Assembly: GCF_007860105.1 (NCBI RefSeq)
Contig: NZ_SJPU01000001.1
Span: 1,830,915 to 1,894,914, forward strand
Length of the DNA: 64,000 nucleotides
Reading direction: 5' to 3'
From: Allorhodopirellula heiligendammensis
Lineage (GTDB): Bacteria; Planctomycetota; Planctomycetia; Pirellulales; Pirellulaceae
Part shown: piece by piece, positions 63,559-64,000 of the stretch
Layout: every line of letters begins with the position of its first letter
Position numbering within the stretch: position 1 is the stretch's first letter
The notes under the pieces: model-generated
Databases searched by the model: none
The model's input: only the letters and a program-made list of their open reading frames with translations
Told to the model about the DNA's origin: nothing
Program-made: the position numbers and the translations under genes

Positions 63559-64000
63559 AATTGACCACGAAATACACGAAGGACACGAAATAAAGAGCAG
63601 ACAGAATCACTGAGCCAGACAGAATTCCACCCTCCACTTTTCGTGTAGTTCGTGTCTTTCGTGGTAACTCAAAATCGAACACGTCCCCCAACTCCACCAC
63701 GCAGTATCGACCACGAAATACACGAAGGACACGAAATCAAGAAGAAGACAAAATCACTGAGCCAGACAGAATTTCACCCTCCGCTTTTCGTGTAGTTCGT
63801 GTCTTTCGTGGTAACTCAAAATCGAACACATCCCCCGACTCCACCACGCAGTATCAACCACGAAATACACGAAGGACACGAAACAAAGAGCAGACAAAAT
63901 TGCTGAGCCAGACAGAATTCCACCCTCCGCTTTTCGTGTAGTTCGTGTCTTTCGTGGTTAATTCAAATCGAACACAGCCCCCGACTCCACCACATGAGAC
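63559..64000. repeat. 146-bp tandem repeat array, three copies to window edge
   Basis: Copies start at 63564, 63710 and 63857 (spacing 146 and 147), each opening with accacgaaatacacgaagga and closing with tttcgtgtagttcgtgtc and tttcgtggt. Within each copy the opening and closing segments are imperfect reverse complements (about 27 bp), so every unit can fold into a hairpin. The array continues to or past the window edge. No gene lies here. Confidence 0.92.

Noticed and set aside
1..64000. tRNA or rRNA genes
   Set aside because: I looked in the larger spacers for cloverleaf-like sequence and the GGTTCGA-type T arm and found none that was convincing; a dedicated covariance search could still find one.

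Overview
The window looks like chromosomal DNA of a Planctomycetes bacterium, most likely a Rhodopirellula-like member of the Pirellulaceae. Pointers are a YTV-repeat wall-type protein, a DUF1559 pilin-like protein, a DUF1080 protein, many exported proteins of unknown family, a lysine-rich histone H1-like protein, moderately high GC, loose gene packing and repeat-rich spacers. This is inferred from protein families and style only; no rRNA is present and I recognised no tRNA.

Layout. 1-4.8 kb: the 5' part of a YTV-repeat exported protein (runs off the left edge), a LysM/L,D-transpeptidase and an exported protein of unknown function. 4.8-6.3 kb: a membrane-anchored Ser/Thr kinase and ribosomal protein L21. 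6.8-9.8 kb: a class I glutamine-amidotransferase-like protein that has lost its nucleophilic Cys, two overlapping ExbD/TolR genes without ExbB, and a small membrane protein. 10-13.7 kb: PolX, a SprT-like protein and a DUF1080 protein. 13.9-17.5 kb: a hybrid histidine kinase and a receiver-HATPase protein. 17.7-21.2 kb: a LarA-family racemase/epimerase, UppS and a PQQ-type propeller. 21.5-26 kb: a housekeeping minus-strand run, aroF-tpiA-secG and yicC-gmk-rpoZ. 26.7-31.4 kb: an accessory-looking stretch with an unknown exported protein, DUF1559, WD40, a chimeric glycosyltransferase reading frame and decayed repeats. 31.5-45.6 kb: mixed metabolism and membrane genes (YihY/BrkB, D-2-hydroxyacid dehydrogenase, TPR protein, methyltransferase, DUF4430 lipoprotein, prolyl oligopeptidase, M50 protease, H1-like protein, glycerate 2-kinase). 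45.7-63.6 kb: a plus-strand type IV pilus/type II secretion-like locus (two PilB/GspE ATPases, PilT, an enlarged PilC/GspF, four long pseudopilins and a 1,819-residue GspK-like protein). The right end is a roughly 146-bp tandem repeat.

How it fits together. The secretion/pilus block supplies motor ATPases, inner-membrane platform and pseudopilins, but no secretin and no prepilin peptidase is visible, so those must lie elsewhere. The most unusual items are the GspK-like giant with several Asp-rich calcium-type loops, the extra transmembrane segment pair in the PilC homologue, the chimeric glycosyltransferase gene, the Cys-less amidotransferase homologue, and several spacer repeat types: CTAG/AGCT-rich leaders just upstream of secG, pilT, pilB2 and pilC, 13-18 bp minisatellites, a 41-bp repeat with a 27-bp perfect inverted repeat, and the 146-bp terminal array. 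I did not find a clearly new defence or mobile system; the repeats and the unusual pilus components are the best leads.
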